Notes under the pieces: model-generated
Databases searched by the model: none
What the model saw: the letters and a program-made list of their open reading frames with translations, nothing else
What the model was told of the DNA's origin: nothing
Source: an uncultured Lachnospiraceae bacterium
GTDB taxonomy: Bacteria; Bacillota; Clostridia; Lachnospirales; Lachnospiraceae
Reading direction: 5' to 3'
Assembly: GCA_934309145.1 (NCBI GenBank)
Contig: CAKRCW010000005.1
Location: forward strand, 1 to 64,000
Length of the DNA stretch: 64,000 nucleotides
Shown: positions 62,936-64,000 of the stretch, piece after piece
Layout: each line of letters starts with the position of its first letter
Position numbering within the stretch: the stretch's first letter is position 1
Made by a program: the position numbers and the translations under genes

Positions 62936-63496
62936 GTGTCAGATGTAAGCAGCGCATTTATTAAAGCATATGAAAAGCTAGAGGGTAACATAGTAGATAT
63001 AATGGTTGAGGAGCAGGCGAAGCTTGGATATAGAAAAGAAGCTGTGAGGTTATATTATCCGTTAAGCTCGCTTAGTCATTTTTTTGAAGAAACTGATGTG
63101 ACAACTGAGAGAATGAACGCCTTATTGTCAGGGTTCCCTGAGTACATGAGTAACAAGTATGGGGATGTAGGTATAACTAATAAGGGTGATAGGTTTTGTT
63201 TTACTATGTCAGAGCTTGCATCAGAGTATGTGCATAATAAGAGAGATGATAATAAATTTATACAGCAGTTAGTGGATCTTGTTGGAAGACACGGAACTAC
63301 TATGCAGCAGATTACAGAATTATTTAAAAATGAGGATGAGAACTGCATAATTGACAATGTTGATAATGGCGAGTTTGATATATTAATTAAATTTTCTGAT
63401 TCCAAGGACAGATATTTTTACTGCTTCAAGGATGAAGGCTGTCATATCATATATCACAGATTCCTGCCAGAGGATTATTATGATTTAGGATTTTAA
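62936..63496 (+). CDS. DUF3877-like protein
   Basis: 186 residues from the GTG at 62936 (GGAGG nine bases upstream); the longer frame from 62873 lacks a ribosome site. 'FIKAYEKLEGNIVDIMVEEQ', 'LGYRKEAVRLYYPLSSLSHF' and 'GRFCFTMSE'-like segments ('NKGDRFCFTMSELASEYVHN') agree with the DUF3877 family of gut Clostridia (name from memory). It is a soluble cytoplasmic protein with unknown function. Confidence 0.7.
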   Translation: MSDVSSAFIKAYEKLEGNIVDIMVEEQAKLGYRKEAVRLYYPLSSLSHFFEETDVTTERMNALLSGFPEYMSNKYGDVGITNKGDRFCFTMSELASEYVHNKRDDNKFIQQLVDLVGRHGTTMQQITELFKNEDENCIIDNVDNGEFDILIKFSDSKDRYFYCFKDEGCHIIYHRFLPEDYYDLGF

Positions 63497-63607
63497 AAAA
63501 TAGGGAGCCTTTCCTTAGAATGAGAAAGGATATGGAAGAGGTTGTGGAATATATGAGGAGCTGTTAAAATAATTTAAGGGAAATTATAGTGCGGAGGAAT
63601 AAATTAT

Positions 63608-64000
63608 ATGATGACAAGAGAGGAAATACTTAGCTTTGGAATGTCATTTCCTGCTACCTACACTGAAGCTCCGTTTCGCGATACCAACTGGCAGCTTGTA
63701 AGAGTTAAGGGAAGTAAGAAAGTATTTTTGTGGACATATATGAGAGAAGGTTATCTGAATATTAATATTAAGGTCAATCCTGAATGGAGAGATTTCTGGA
63801 GAAATGCGTATGAGTCAGTTATACCTGGGTGGCATCAGAATAAGGAGCATTGGAACACAGTTATAATAGATGGAACCATACCAGATGATGATATTAAGAG
63901 GATGATATCTGAAAGCTATGAGATAATCACAGATAGTCCTACGAAGAGAATATATGAGGCTGTGAAGAAGATTCCAAAGGGAAAGGTTGCTACATATGGA
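63608..64000 (+). CDS. MmcQ/YjbR domain fused to an alkyltransferase-like (MGMT) domain, N-terminal part (runs off the right edge)
   Basis: 131 residues visible, open at the right edge. The start ATG at 63608 has GGAGG ten bases upstream. Residues 1-105 match the MmcQ/YjbR (CyaY-like) fold: 'FPATYTEAPFRDTNWQLVRV' and 'KVFLWTYMREGYLNINIKVN'. 'PGWHQNKEHWNTVII' is the typical later segment. From about residue 117 'TKRIYEAVKKIPKGKVATYG' is the start of the O6-alkylguanine transferase/ATL DNA-binding domain. Fusions of these two are known in Clostridia. Whether the active Cys (PCHR) is present cannot be seen here. Confidence 0.85.
   Translation, partial: MMTREEILSFGMSFPATYTEAPFRDTNWQLVRVKGSKKVFLWTYMREGYLNINIKVNPEWRDFWRNAYESVIPGWHQNKEHWNTVIIDGTIPDDDIKRMISESYEIITDSPTKRIYEAVKKIPKGKVATYG

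Overview
The window looks like a chromosomal segment of a low-GC, anaerobic Gram-positive bacterium of the Lachnospiraceae type (Roseburia / Eubacterium rectale / Lachnospira relatives). The reasons are the AT-rich composition, strong AGGAGG ribosome binding sites with frequent GTG and TTG starts, the rplJL-rpoBC-rpsL-rpsG-fusA-tuf block, a CIRCE-controlled hsp20, a tandem feoA-feoA-feoB operon and several families typical of gut Clostridia. The assignment rests on gene content and protein character only; no rRNA or tRNA gene was seen.

Layout. 1-4.3 kb: the start of a MATE transporter behind a LacI-type regulator, a heat-shock hsp20, a second MATE transporter and a DtxR-type metal regulator. 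4.4-8.1 kb: an iron-uptake region. A large inverted-repeat element separates the DtxR gene from feoA-feoA-feoB and two FeoB-associated Cys-rich membrane proteins. It is followed by a short promoter-operator-terminator unit that looks like an iron-controlled small RNA. 8.2-17.1 kb: housekeeping genes (GlmU-like pyrophosphorylase, pth, mfd, a foldase lipoprotein, an alanine/sodium symporter with an inserted domain, a SPOR amidase). 17.2-31.2 kb: ribosomal and transcription core genes with an L10 leader and several clear promoters and terminators.

31.2-41.3 kb is an accessory, defence-type island that is even more AT-rich. It holds a GmrSD-like DUF262/DUF1524 protein, a 1007-aa calcineurin-type phosphoesterase fused to a STAND-like NTPase, and a degraded AlbA_2-family gene. 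Two unrecognised genes follow, one of them cut by an in-frame stop inside a zinc ribbon. The island also holds a complete type III toxin-antitoxin module (RNA antitoxin with two 53-nt repeats, terminator, CptN/ToxN endoribonuclease) and a stop-interrupted DUF6061-like gene. No integrase or transposase was seen.

41.5-53 kb: a TetR regulator, oleate hydratase, an ECF sigma factor with a membrane partner, a DNA-binding-domain-only TetR with an almost leaderless transcript, a PPM-family methyltransferase, a three-gene cluster of charged proteins, a lipoprotein, and an ECF sigma factor fused to a membrane anchor and a large outer domain. 53-64 kb: a signalling operon (surface protein, FecR-domain protein, CHASE2 adenylate cyclase, STAS protein, PAS-GGDEF diguanylate cyclase, PilT ATPase). 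It is followed by a polytopic membrane protein, a LytTR-PAS protein, a DUF3877-like protein and the start of an MmcQ/YjbR-alkyltransferase-like fusion.

The most notable items are the type III toxin-antitoxin locus, the candidate iron-responsive small RNA at about 8016-8119, the pair of long inverted-repeat elements sharing a 35-nt core, the phosphoesterase-STAND protein, and the FecR-CHASE2-cyclase operon that joins cAMP and c-di-GMP signalling.
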